The position numbers and the translations under genes are program-made. Positions 26,469-33,967 of a stretch of 64,000 bases of DNA are shown here, piece by piece. Position 1 is the stretch's first letter; each line of letters opens with the position of its first letter. The notes beneath the pieces are model-generated. The model was given only the letters and a program-made list of their open reading frames with translations, ran no database searches and had not been told where the DNA came from. Source of the DNA: Salipiger marinus (GTDB lineage Bacteria; Pseudomonadota; Alphaproteobacteria; Rhodobacterales; Rhodobacteraceae); the NCBI RefSeq assembly GCF_900100085.1, contig NZ_FNEJ01000012.1:114054-178053 (forward strand), given 5' to 3'.

Positions 26469-27443
26469 ATGACCGACATGACCATCCTGATCCTTGGCGG
26501 CGGCGGCTTCATCGGCCGCAAGGTCGCGCAAAGCCTTGCCGCGCGCGCCACGCTGCGCGGCCAGCCCATCACCCGGCTGGTGCTGGCGGATCTGGCCGAA
26601 CCTGCCCCGCTGGACGCGCCCTTCGCGGTGGAAACCCGCGCCTGCGACATCACCGACCGCGCCGCCGTCGATGCCCTGATCGGGCCGGAGGTGACGGTGA
26701 TCTTTCACTTCGCCGCCATCGTCTCCTCTCATGCCGAGGCGGAGTTCGAGACCGGGATGGCGGTGAACCTGCACGGCACGCTCAACGTGCTGGAACGCGC
26801 CCGGCTGCTGGGCACCTGCCCGGTGGTGGTCTTCACCTCCTCGCTTGCGGTGTTTGGCGGCGAGGTGCCGGATCCGATCACCGATCACACCATCCCCAAC
26901 CCGCAGACCAGCTATGGCATGCAGAAGGCCGTGGGGGAGCTGTTGCTCAACGACTATTCCCGCAAGGGTTATGTGGACGGGCGCGGCTTCCGGCTGCCCA
27001 CCATTTCGGTGCGTCCAGGCAAGCCCAACCGGGCCGCGTCCTCCTTCATGTCCTCGATCATCCGCGAGCCGCTGAACGGGCAGGAGGCGGTCTGCCCGGT
27101 GGACGAGACGCAGGAGCATTTCTACCTGAGCCCGCGCAAATGTGTGGAAAACCTCATCAAGGGCGCCGAGCTGGAGGCGGCGGCGCTGGGGATGCAGCGC
27201 TGCATGACCATGCCCGGGCAGCGCCTGTCGATCCGGCAGATGATCGACGCGCTGACCGCCGTGGCGGGGCCGGAACCGGCCAGGCTGATCCGCTGGGAAG
27301 ACCAGCCCGACGTGGCGGCCATCGTGCGCGGCTGGCGCTATGATTACCGCTTCGACAAGGCGCTGGCGCTGGGGCTGGACGCCGATGCCAGCTTCGAGGA
27401 GAACGTGCGGGCCTATCTTGAAGACGATCTTCCCAAGGCCTGA
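26469..27443 (+). CDS. denD: D-erythronate dehydrogenase-like NAD-dependent epimerase/dehydratase
   Basis: A 324-residue extended SDR. The NAD-binding GGGGFIGRKV is at the N-terminus, SSLAVFGG supplies the serine region and YGMQK the Tyr-x3-Lys pair. The segment RLPTISVRPGKPNRAASSFMSSIIREPLNGQEAVCPV is typical of DenD, which oxidises D-erythronate to 2-oxo-tetronate. The start at 26469 (MTDMTILILGGG) is set by homology. The remaining enzymes of the tetronate route (OtnI, OtnK, OtnC) are not next to it, so the pathway is incomplete here. Substrate assignment is tentative. Confidence 0.8.
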   Translation: MTDMTILILGGGGFIGRKVAQSLAARATLRGQPITRLVLADLAEPAPLDAPFAVETRACDITDRAAVDALIGPEVTVIFHFAAIVSSHAEAEFETGMAVNLHGTLNVLERARLLGTCPVVVFTSSLAVFGGEVPDPITDHTIPNPQTSYGMQKAVGELLLNDYSRKGYVDGRGFRLPTISVRPGKPNRAASSFMSSIIREPLNGQEAVCPVDETQEHFYLSPRKCVENLIKGAELEAAALGMQRCMTMPGQRLSIRQMIDALTAVAGPEPARLIRWEDQPDVAAIVRGWRYDYRFDKALALGLDADASFEENVRAYLEDDLPKA

Positions 27444-27452
27444 GGCCCGACC

Positions 27453-28211
27453 ATGCTAAGCGCCATCCAGCAGACCCCGCGCTACCGGCTGGCGGCGGAG
27501 GAACTTGCCGCCGCCATCCGGGCGGGGGACTTCGCGCCGGGGGCCAAGATGCCGCCCGACCGCGATCTGGTGGCGCGGCTGGGGGTCAGCCGCACCACCC
27601 TGCGCGAGGCGATGATCGCGCTGGAACTGATGGGCTATGTGGTCACCCGCTTTGGCGCGGGCGCCTTCGTGGCCGACCCCCTGCCCGCCGCCGCGCCGGA
27701 GGCAGCGGGCCTGCCCGGCTATTTCGAACTGGTCGAGGCGCGCTTTGTTGTGGAGCCGGAGATCGCCGCCATCGCCGCCACCGAGATCACTCCCGAAGGG
27801 CTGGCGGCGCTCTCTGCCTGCATCGAGGGCATGTGCGACACCACCCTGCCCTTCCCCCGCATCGAGGCGCATGACCGGGAGTTTCACCTCATCATCGCCC
27901 GCAGCACCGGCAATTCGGTCTTTGTCACGATGGTGGAGGAGTTCTGGCGGGTGCGGCTGCGTTATCCCGAATGGACCCGGCTCAACAACCGCCAGAACGC
28001 CGCCGACATCGCGCGGTTTTCGCGGGACGAACACACCGCCGTCATGCAGGCGCTGGCCGCCCGCGATGCCCCGGCGGCACGCGCCGCCATGGCGCATCAC
28101 TGCCGCAATTCCGGCGCCCCCCTGCTGGAGCGCTGGCGCCGTCTGGAGGGAGAGACCGGCGCCGAGGAGGTGCTGCACCGGCTGCGCCGCCGCAGCGAAG
28201 CGATCCGTTAA
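27453..28211 (+). CDS. FadR-subfamily GntR transcriptional regulator
   Basis: A 252-residue regulator. An N-terminal winged helix (YRLAAEELAAAIRAGDFAPGAKMPPDRDLVARLGVSRTTLREAMIAL) is followed by an all-helical FCD ligand domain with family histidines (HDREFHLIIARST and, later, AAMAHHCR). It sits 9 bases after the DenD-like gene and probably controls the TRAP protein and dehydrogenase. Its stop overlaps the stop of the convergent replication gene within GTTAAC. Confidence 0.87.
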   Translation: MLSAIQQTPRYRLAAEELAAAIRAGDFAPGAKMPPDRDLVARLGVSRTTLREAMIALELMGYVVTRFGAGAFVADPLPAAAPEAAGLPGYFELVEARFVVEPEIAAIAATEITPEGLAALSACIEGMCDTTLPFPRIEAHDREFHLIIARSTGNSVFVTMVEEFWRVRLRYPEWTRLNNRQNAADIARFSRDEHTAVMQALAARDAPAARAAMAHHCRNSGAPLLERWRRLEGETGAEEVLHRLRRRSEAIR

Positions 28212-28942
28212 CGCGCCCTGAGTTCGACCCGGCGCAGGCCGGGATATTCCATCTGCGCCGCCCCCAGCAGCGGGCGCAGATGATGCGTCATCACATATTG
28301 CGCCACAAAGCCCGAAGGCGCCGTCAGCTGCAGCACGCCTTCGGCAAATTCCGCCGCGCGCAGCCCGCCGAACCAGCTGCGATGCAGGGCAGGTTCGCTG
28401 CGCGCCAGACGGTCAAGCGTGCGCCCCCACGGATCCGCCGTTGCCGGGGCCGGGGCGACCGGCAGCGGGGCGGGGCTGGCCGCGGGCACCCGTGCGCCAA
28501 AATCGACCCGCACCACCTTTTCCTCGGGCGCCTGCGGCGGCTCGCTGCGGCCCATCTGGCCCATCATCCGGGCGCTGTAATCCGGCCCCACCCGGTCCCA
28601 GTGCGGCGCGCTGAGCCGCAGCACCTCGGCCATGTCGAGCCGGTAGGCGGCCACCCTGCCCCGCACCCCGGGCCGCAGCTGCACCAGCACCCCCGCCGTG
28701 GTCAGCCGCTTCAGCTCGCGTTTCACCGTGCGTTCGTCCACCGACCACATCCGCGCCATTTCCCGCTGCCCCACGGTCAGCTCGTCCCGCGCCCAGTTGT
28801 AGCGCGCCGTCACCAGCGCGATCAGCCGCAGCATCGAGGTCTGGAACCCCGGGCTGCCGCACAGCCCCGCCACCGCCAGCGCCGTCAGCAGGTCGTATTT
28901 CTGGGATCCGGCCTGTGGGCCGGTGAACCGTTTCGCATCCAT
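28208..28942 (-). CDS. DnaA-like plasmid replication initiator
   Basis: A 244-residue protein. The first 130 residues contain a winged-helix segment (ELTVGQREMARMWSVDERTVKRELKRLTTAGVLVQL). The C-terminal part (about 165-240) resembles domain I of DnaA: DPWGRTLDRLARSEPALHRSWFGGL then VLQLTAPSGFVAQYVMTHHLRPLL. The AAA+ and DNA-binding domains of true DnaA are missing. This layout, divergent from a parAB operon, matches the DnaA-like replicases of Rhodobacterales plasmids. The start at 28942 (MDAKRFTG) is chosen because the upstream extension is unlike coding sequence. Confidence 0.82.
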   Translation of the reverse strand: MDAKRFTGPQAGSQKYDLLTALAVAGLCGSPGFQTSMLRLIALVTARYNWARDELTVGQREMARMWSVDERTVKRELKRLTTAGVLVQLRPGVRGRVAAYRLDMAEVLRLSAPHWDRVGPDYSARMMGQMGRSEPPQAPEEKVVRVDFGARVPAASPAPLPVAPAPATADPWGRTLDRLARSEPALHRSWFGGLRAAEFAEGVLQLTAPSGFVAQYVMTHHLRPLLGAAQMEYPGLRRVELRAR

Positions 28943-29095
28943 GATCTGTCTCGCACGCCTCAAGGGGGCCGGCTGCTTTGGCCGATTCCTCTGTGACCCT
29001 AAGTGTCCAGCTATCCCGTCGTTTGTCAATGAATTGCTAAGAACGGGATCGGCGGCTCTTTCCTGAAAAACGAAGAAAAGATCGGTATATTGGTA

Positions 29096-29177
29096 ATGGG
29101 GGACAGGCTGGCGCCCCCTTATCCCCCCTGCGATGTCCCCCTATCGCTGCCCATTGGCCCGGATCTGTCCCCCTATC
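29096..29177. repeat. Iteron-like repeats
   Basis: TGTCCCCCTATC occurs twice as an exact direct repeat at 29134-29145 and 29166-29177, 32 bases apart (about three helical turns). An inverted, nearly identical copy ATGGGGGACAG lies at 29096-29106, and a partial ATCCCCCCTG at 29121-29130. They are likely binding sites for the adjacent initiator. Confidence 0.55.
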
Positions 29178-29252
29178 TGTTGCGGCGGGGTCGCAGAAAT
29201 CGCGTTAATCCGAATCTTGGCGGAAAAAACGAAAAACTCGGGACTTGGCATT

Positions 29253-29280
29253 TTGAACTTTGGGCAATTCGCGTTATTGA
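29253..29280 (+). promoter_or_regulatory. Candidate parAB promoter
   Basis: TTGAAC (29253-29258), a 16-base spacer and TATTGA (29275-29280) lie 32 bases before the parA start. The -35 is good, the -10 fair. Confidence 0.35.
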
Positions 29281-29311
29281 GGCGACAGTAGCAGAAAACA
29301 AGAGCAGGGTC

Positions 29312-30622
29312 ATGCGCGATCACAGCGATCTACAGACGATGAACGAACGCAGCCTCGCCCAGCAGGCGGCAGTGCGGCGGGCGACGTTCTCTCCGGCGGA
29401 GGAAAAGACGCTCCGCCCGTTCTCCATCTGGGAAATCAGCCAGTTCATGTTCGACGTGCCCGCCGACACGCTGCGCAAGAAGCTGGCCGATGACCCCTCG
29501 CTGCCGCAGGGCACGGTAGAGGAGGATGGCCGCCAGCGCTGGTTCACGCTGGCCGAGATCAACGAGCTGCGCCGCCGGGTGCGGTTCCGGGGCCATACGC
29601 TGCTGCCCAAGCGCCCGCCGGGCCGGGCCATGCGCGTGGCGGTGTCGAACTTCAAGGGCGGCGTGGGCAAGACCGTGGTGGCGCAGCATCTGGCCAATGC
29701 CGCAGCGCTGGACGGCTACCGGGTGCTGGTCATCGACTTTGACCCGCAGGCGACGCTGACCCATTCCATGGGGCTGGTCGAGGTCAAGGAATGGAACACC
29801 GTCTGGGGCATCATGTGCCGCGACCTGTGCCGCGAGGCCGACCGCATCGCCGCCGCCTATGACGATCCCGCCGACTGCCCCTACCCCACCGCCGACGAAC
29901 TGCCCGAGGATGTGCAGTCCATCGGGGCGCAGCGGATTCAGGACTTCATCCAGAAAACCGCATGGGCCACCATCGACATCATCCCCAGCTGCGCCAATGC
30001 CGCCTTTGTGGAATTCGCCTCGGCCCAGTATCGGGCCATGCACAAGGCGTGGAGCTTTTTCGGCTGCGTGGCCCGCTATCTGGATGAGCTGCCGCAGGAT
30101 CAGTATGACCTTATCATCTTCGACTGCCCGCCCGCCATCGGCTACCAGTCGCTGAACGCCGCCTTTGCGGCAGACATCCTCTATATCCCCTCCGGCCCCG
30201 GCTACTGGGAATATGACAGCACCACCAGCTTTCTGGGCCAGCTTGGCGACGCGCTGGAGGATATTTCCGACGGGTTCGGCAAGGTGGCCGAAGATGCCGG
30301 CATCCGCCTGCCCAAACGCTTTGACGACGTGCGCCTGCTGATGACCCGGTTCGAGGCGTCGAACCCGCTGCATGTCGCGATGATGGATGCCTTCCGCAAC
30401 GTGTTCGGCGACGATGTCTGCCAGCACCCGATCGAGATGACCCGCGCCGTCGAACAGTCGGGGCGATTCCAGCAGTCGGTCTATGAACAGGATTACCGCC
30501 AGATGACGCGCGAGACATGGAAGCGCGCCCGGCAGAGCTTTGACGCCGCCTATGCGGAATTCCGGCAGGTGGTGCTGCGCGCGTGGGAAGCGAAAGCCAG
30601 CAGAAAGGATGGTGAGGCATGA
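29312..30622 (+). CDS. parA: Plasmid partition ATPase ParA (RepA-like)
   Basis: A 436-residue ParA. An N-terminal region of about 100 residues has a MerR/RepA-like helix-turn-helix (FSIWEISQFMFDVPADTLRKKL...WFTLAEINELRRRV). The deviant Walker A KGGVGKT is at 115-121, DFDPQATLT and IIFDCPPAIGY follow. It drives plasmid segregation and, through the N-terminal domain, probably represses its own operon. The start at 29312 (MRDHSDL) is preferred; the frame is open back to 29090 through the origin. Overlaps parB by ATGA. Confidence 0.9.
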   Translation: MRDHSDLQTMNERSLAQQAAVRRATFSPAEEKTLRPFSIWEISQFMFDVPADTLRKKLADDPSLPQGTVEEDGRQRWFTLAEINELRRRVRFRGHTLLPKRPPGRAMRVAVSNFKGGVGKTVVAQHLANAAALDGYRVLVIDFDPQATLTHSMGLVEVKEWNTVWGIMCRDLCREADRIAAAYDDPADCPYPTADELPEDVQSIGAQRIQDFIQKTAWATIDIIPSCANAAFVEFASAQYRAMHKAWSFFGCVARYLDELPQDQYDLIIFDCPPAIGYQSLNAAFAADILYIPSGPGYWEYDSTTSFLGQLGDALEDISDGFGKVAEDAGIRLPKRFDDVRLLMTRFEASNPLHVAMMDAFRNVFGDDVCQHPIEMTRAVEQSGRFQQSVYEQDYRQMTRETWKRARQSFDAAYAEFRQVVLRAWEAKASRKDGEA

Positions 30623-31674
30623 GCGGCAAGAACAAGTTCGGCTTCGGCCCCATCGCGGCGGATCCCGTCTCGCCGCGTCGCCGCGACGTGGGCCCGATGG
30701 GGGCTGCGGTGCGCGAGGCGGCGAGCAGCATGACCGAAAGCACTGAGTCGCTGGTGGAGCAGCGCCGCCAGAACGCGCAGGACGCCAAGGCGTTCCGCGC
30801 CGCGCAGTCCGAAGGCCGGGTGCTGGTGGCGCTGCCGCTGGACGAGATCCGCATCGATGCCCTGCCCCGCGACCGGATGGACCTGTCCGCCGTCGCCGCC
30901 TCGGACGAGATGGAGGAGCTCAAGGCCTCGATCCGGGAGCGCGGGCAGAAAGAACCGATCGAGGTGTTCCGCGATGCGGCGGGCAATTACCAGCTGAAGA
31001 AAGGCTGGCGCCGTCTGACCGCGCTGCAGCAGCTGCGGGTCGAATCCGGCGATGACCGCTTTGGCCATGCCATCGCGCGGGTGGCCGAGGGGGCGGCCAG
31101 CCGCATCGACCTTTACATCGACATGGTCGAGGAAAACGTGATCCGCGAGGATCTGAGCTTTGCCGAGATGGCGCAGGTGGCGATCACCGCCGCCCGCGAA
31201 GACACGATGGACGGCCAGAGCGCCGAGGCGCTGGTGGGGCGGCTTTACGCCTCGCTGCACAAGATGAAACGCTCCTACATCCGCAGCTTCGTGTTCCTGC
31301 TGGAAGAACTGGGCGAGGCGCTGCGCTTTCCCAAGGCGGTGGCGCGCAATCTGGGGGTGGATGTGGCGCGCAAGCTGCAGGCGCAGCCCGACCTGTCGCC
31401 CCGGCTTCGCCAGTCGCTGACCGGGGTCGCCAGTGCCGAGGATCAGGCAGAGATCCTGCGCCGCTTCGTGGAAAGCCCCGCGCCCGATGTTGCGCGGGAA
31501 AAGCCGGAGGCGCGGCAGAAAAGCGTGAAATACGAATTCCACGTCGGAGCCACCAAGATCACCGCGCGCAAGGGCGAATGCCGCATCCTGTCGGAGACGG
31601 ATTTTTCCTCGGTTGACCGGCGGCGGTTGCAGCGCGCCATCGAGGCGTTCGAGGCGGTGCTGCGCGAAGGGTAA
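30619..31674 (+). CDS. parB: Plasmid partition protein ParB (RepB-like)
   Basis: A 351-residue ParB. The N-terminal domain includes IRERGQKEPIEVF and the ParB arginine motif KKGWRRLTAL; the middle part holds the region EENVIREDLSFAEMAQVAITAA typical of ParB/RepB. It should bind centromere palindromes and recruit ParA. Its TAA stop lies inside the first of two perfect 16-bp palindromes, likely its own binding sites. Confidence 0.9.
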   Translation: MSGKNKFGFGPIAADPVSPRRRDVGPMGAAVREAASSMTESTESLVEQRRQNAQDAKAFRAAQSEGRVLVALPLDEIRIDALPRDRMDLSAVAASDEMEELKASIRERGQKEPIEVFRDAAGNYQLKKGWRRLTALQQLRVESGDDRFGHAIARVAEGAASRIDLYIDMVEENVIREDLSFAEMAQVAITAAREDTMDGQSAEALVGRLYASLHKMKRSYIRSFVFLLEELGEALRFPKAVARNLGVDVARKLQAQPDLSPRLRQSLTGVASAEDQAEILRRFVESPAPDVAREKPEARQKSVKYEFHVGATKITARKGECRILSETDFSSVDRRRLQRAIEAFEAVLREG

Positions 31675-31737
31675 CCCGCGGGTTACGGAAGTCTGAACGC
31701 TCCCGACAAAGGCGTAACCCGCGGGTTACGCCTTTGT
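31671..31737. repeat. Two perfect 16-bp palindromes, candidate parS centromere
   Basis: GTAACCCGCGGGTTAC occurs at 31671-31686 and 31714-31729, separated by 27 bases. The second sits in a longer 32-bp perfect palindrome (31706-31737). Sixteen-base palindromes next to parB are the usual form of parS in ParB/RepB systems. The parB stop (31672-31674) and the stop of the convergent ROK gene (31726-31728) are both inside copies. The longer palindrome may also serve as a bidirectional terminator. Confidence 0.7.
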
Positions 31738-32796
31738 GCTGTCGGGGGTCAGCCAGGCGTCGCGGGCCAGATGCGCGGCGCCGGTCAGCGCCAGATCGGT
31801 GCCGCGCGCGGTGCGGATGTCGAGCCCGGCGGTGATCTGCGGCGGGCAGCGGCGGTAGATCGCCGCGCGCAGTTCGCGCAGCAGCACATCGCCCAGCCCC
31901 GCCAGCGCCCCGCCGATCACCAGCGTCTGCGGGTTCAGCACCGCCACCAGATCGGCGCAGGCGGTGCCCAGCAGGCGCGCGCCTTTCGCGACGCGCCGCA
32001 GCGCCTGTGCATCGCCGCTGTTGCACAGGGCCAGCAGCGCCGGGGTGTCGGGGCAGGGCACACCCGCGGCGCGCAGGTCGCGCGCCATGGCCCAGCCACT
32101 GGCCCGCGCGTCCAGACAGCCGCTGCGGCCACAGGGGCAGGGCGGGTGCGGGGCTGCGCCATGGCGCAGATGCGCGATCCCGCCCGCAGCATCGCCCGCG
32201 CCGCGCAGCAGCCGCCCGTCGCTGAGGATGGCGCAGCCCAGCCCGGTGCCCGCCGCGACAAAGGCCAGATGCTGCCGGTCGGGCCAGTGCTGGCGGTGTT
32301 CGGCCAGCGCCATCAGCGCCACGGCGCGGTCACTGGTCACGGGCAGGCCCAGCCGGGCGCGCAGCAGGCCGGGCAGGGCGTCCTGCGCCGCCTCGTCGCG
32401 CGCCAGAGCCATGCCCGCCACCGGCGGCGCGTCCTGACACAGTGCCGCGATTGCGGGGCAGAGCAGGTCCAGCAGGGTCGCGGCGTCAGCCCCGGGCGGC
32501 AGCGTCAGGTCGCGCCTTTCGCGCAGCGTCAGGTCCAGATCATAGCGCCCGATCCGCGCCCGGCCTTCGGTCAGGTCCAGCGCCAGCAGGCTGCGATGCG
32601 TGGCGTTGATCTGCCACAGCCGCGCCGGGCGCCCGCCCTCCGGCGCGGCCTGCGCGCCCTCGTGGACCAGCCCGGCCTGCTGCAGCCGGTGCAGCCGCTC
32701 GGCGGTGGTGGCGCGCGACAGCCCGCAGATCCCGGCAATCTCGCGCCGGGTGCGGGCGGGGCCAAGCGCCAGCAGGCGGTAGATCGGGCAGGTCAT
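31726..32796 (-). CDS. ROK-family transcriptional regulator
   Basis: A 356-residue NagC/Mlc-type protein. An N-terminal winged helix (TRREIAGICGLSRATTAERLHRLQQAGLV) is followed by a sugar-kinase-like domain with LAFVAAGTGLGCAIL and the zinc-binding CPCGRSGCLDA motif; the ROK signature helix GGALAGLGDVL is near the end. It probably senses a sugar or sugar phosphate and controls the divergent aldolase-like gene, because an inverted repeat lies between them. Its stop is inside the candidate parS site. Confidence 0.85.
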   Translation of the reverse strand: MTCPIYRLLALGPARTRREIAGICGLSRATTAERLHRLQQAGLVHEGAQAAPEGGRPARLWQINATHRSLLALDLTEGRARIGRYDLDLTLRERRDLTLPPGADAATLLDLLCPAIAALCQDAPPVAGMALARDEAAQDALPGLLRARLGLPVTSDRAVALMALAEHRQHWPDRQHLAFVAAGTGLGCAILSDGRLLRGAGDAAGGIAHLRHGAAPHPPCPCGRSGCLDARASGWAMARDLRAAGVPCPDTPALLALCNSGDAQALRRVAKGARLLGTACADLVAVLNPQTLVIGGALAGLGDVLLRELRAAIYRRCPPQITAGLDIRTARGTDLALTGAAHLARDAWLTPDSTKA

Positions 32797-32823
32797 GAGG
32801 CGCTCCGGCTGGGAATCTTCAGC

Positions 32824-32849
32824 ACTTTTGCATGACGTTAGGCAAAAGT
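32824..32849. promoter_or_regulatory. Candidate ROK operator
   Basis: ACTTTTGC and GCAAAAGT form a perfect 8-bp inverted repeat with a 10-base spacer, between the divergent ROK and aldolase-like genes. NagC/Mlc operators also use T-rich/A-rich arms spaced about one helical turn apart. Confidence 0.5.
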
Positions 32850-32898
32850 TAAGACTTTGCAGGCACAGGATGGCGCGCTGCCGCTACAGGAGTTTTCC

Positions 32899-33891
32899 GT
32901 GCTCAGACTGGATGAAAAGCTGTCCCGCATCCGCCATGGCGCCTATCGCGCCGGGGATTTTATTCTGGGCGACGCGCGCGATGGCGATCTGGCGCGGGCG
33001 ATGCTGGCGGTGGGGCATCACTTTGGTCCGGGGGGCGCGCCGGGCCGTCCGCGCAGCCGGGCCGAATTTCTGGCGACGGTGCAGCAGATGGTCGAACAGG
33101 ATGTGATCGACCTGATGCTGACCTCGCTCAGTTCGCTGGAGGTGGTGCAGGGCAGGGGGCTTTACGACACCAGCCGTGTCACCCCGGCGATCCGCGCCAA
33201 TGACAATACCGATCACTGGCAGTTCCGGGGCGCGCGTTATGACCGCGAGCCGCCGCGCCCTTTCCGCAGTTCCAGCCTGTCAGAGGCGCGGCGGCTGGGA
33301 TGCGATCTTGGGCTTTATGGGCTGAGCTTCAGCAATGACCGCGATGCCGATCTGCTGGCGCTGCGCCACTATGCCGAGTTCCGCGAGGATGCGCGGCGTC
33401 GCCGCTTCCGCCACGCGCTGGAGGTGGGCAATCCCGGCCCGGCCAGCGGGCTCGCGCCCGATCAGGTGGCGGGCTTCGTCAATGACGCGGTGATCCGGGC
33501 GCTGGCCGGGCTCACCTCGCGCGAGCGTCCGGAATTCCTGCGCCTGACCTATAACGGCCCCGCCGCACTGGAGGAACTGGCCAGCTTCGACCCCTCTCTG
33601 GTGCTGGGGGTGCAGGGCGGGGCGGCGGGCACGACCCGCGACGCGCTGGAACTGGTGGCGCAGACGGAACGCTTTGGCGGGCGGCTGGCGCTTCTGGGGC
33701 GCAGGATCGCGCAGGCAGAGGATCCGCGCGCGCTGGTGAGCCTGCTGCGCGCCGTGGCCGATGGCGCCGTCCCCTCGGCAGAGGCGGTGCGGGCCTATCA
33801 CGGCGCGCTGCAGGGCAGGGGGCTTACGCCGCTGCGACCGCTCGACATGGACAGCCAGGTGACCGATCCCGTGCTGCGCGCCGCCGCCTGA
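32899..33891 (+). CDS. Aldolase-like (probable TIM-barrel) protein of unknown substrate
   Basis: About 330 residues. I set the start at GTG 32899 because ACAGGAG lies 6 bases upstream; an earlier in-frame start lacks a ribosome site. The sequence alternates helices and short hydrophobic strands (RRLGCDLGLYGLSF, RFRHALEVGNPG, RPEFLRLTYNG, SLVLGVQGGAAGTTRDAL, GGRLALLGRRIAQAED), which suggests a beta/alpha barrel like sugar-phosphate aldolases. I cannot name a family firmly. Pairing with a ROK regulator supports carbohydrate metabolism. Confidence 0.7.
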   Translation: MLRLDEKLSRIRHGAYRAGDFILGDARDGDLARAMLAVGHHFGPGGAPGRPRSRAEFLATVQQMVEQDVIDLMLTSLSSLEVVQGRGLYDTSRVTPAIRANDNTDHWQFRGARYDREPPRPFRSSSLSEARRLGCDLGLYGLSFSNDRDADLLALRHYAEFREDARRRRFRHALEVGNPGPASGLAPDQVAGFVNDAVIRALAGLTSRERPEFLRLTYNGPAALEELASFDPSLVLGVQGGAAGTTRDALELVAQTERFGGRLALLGRRIAQAEDPRALVSLLRAVADGAVPSAEAVRAYHGALQGRGLTPLRPLDMDSQVTDPVLRAAA

Positions 33892-33901
33892 CGGCCCATG
33901 C

Positions 33902-33936
33902 AAAAAGGACCGGGGCCAGCGCTGGCCCCGGTCCTT
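33902..33936 (-). terminator. Strong terminator after the ectoine operon
   Basis: A perfect 32-bp palindrome (33905-33936, 16-base arms) is followed on the minus strand by TTTTT (33902-33906). It ends the ectABC-ask transcript and may also stop transcription from the convergent aldolase-like gene. Confidence 0.8.
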
Positions 33937-33967
33937 CCGGTCGGTAAGGTCGCAAAGCCTTGGTCTG

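Larger units (their letters stand above)
28943..29311. other. Probable replication origin region
   Basis: A 369-base gap between the divergent initiator and parA genes. It is markedly AT-richer than the rest (for example 29030-29097 and 29221-29300) and contains iteron-like repeats at 29096-29177. Initiator-proximal repeats plus AT-rich DNA fit an iteron-type origin. No gene is visible in it. Confidence 0.55.

Noticed and set aside
28208..28942. Chromosomal DnaA
   Set aside because: Only a domain-I-like module is present; the AAA+ and DNA-binding domains are missing and the length is about half.
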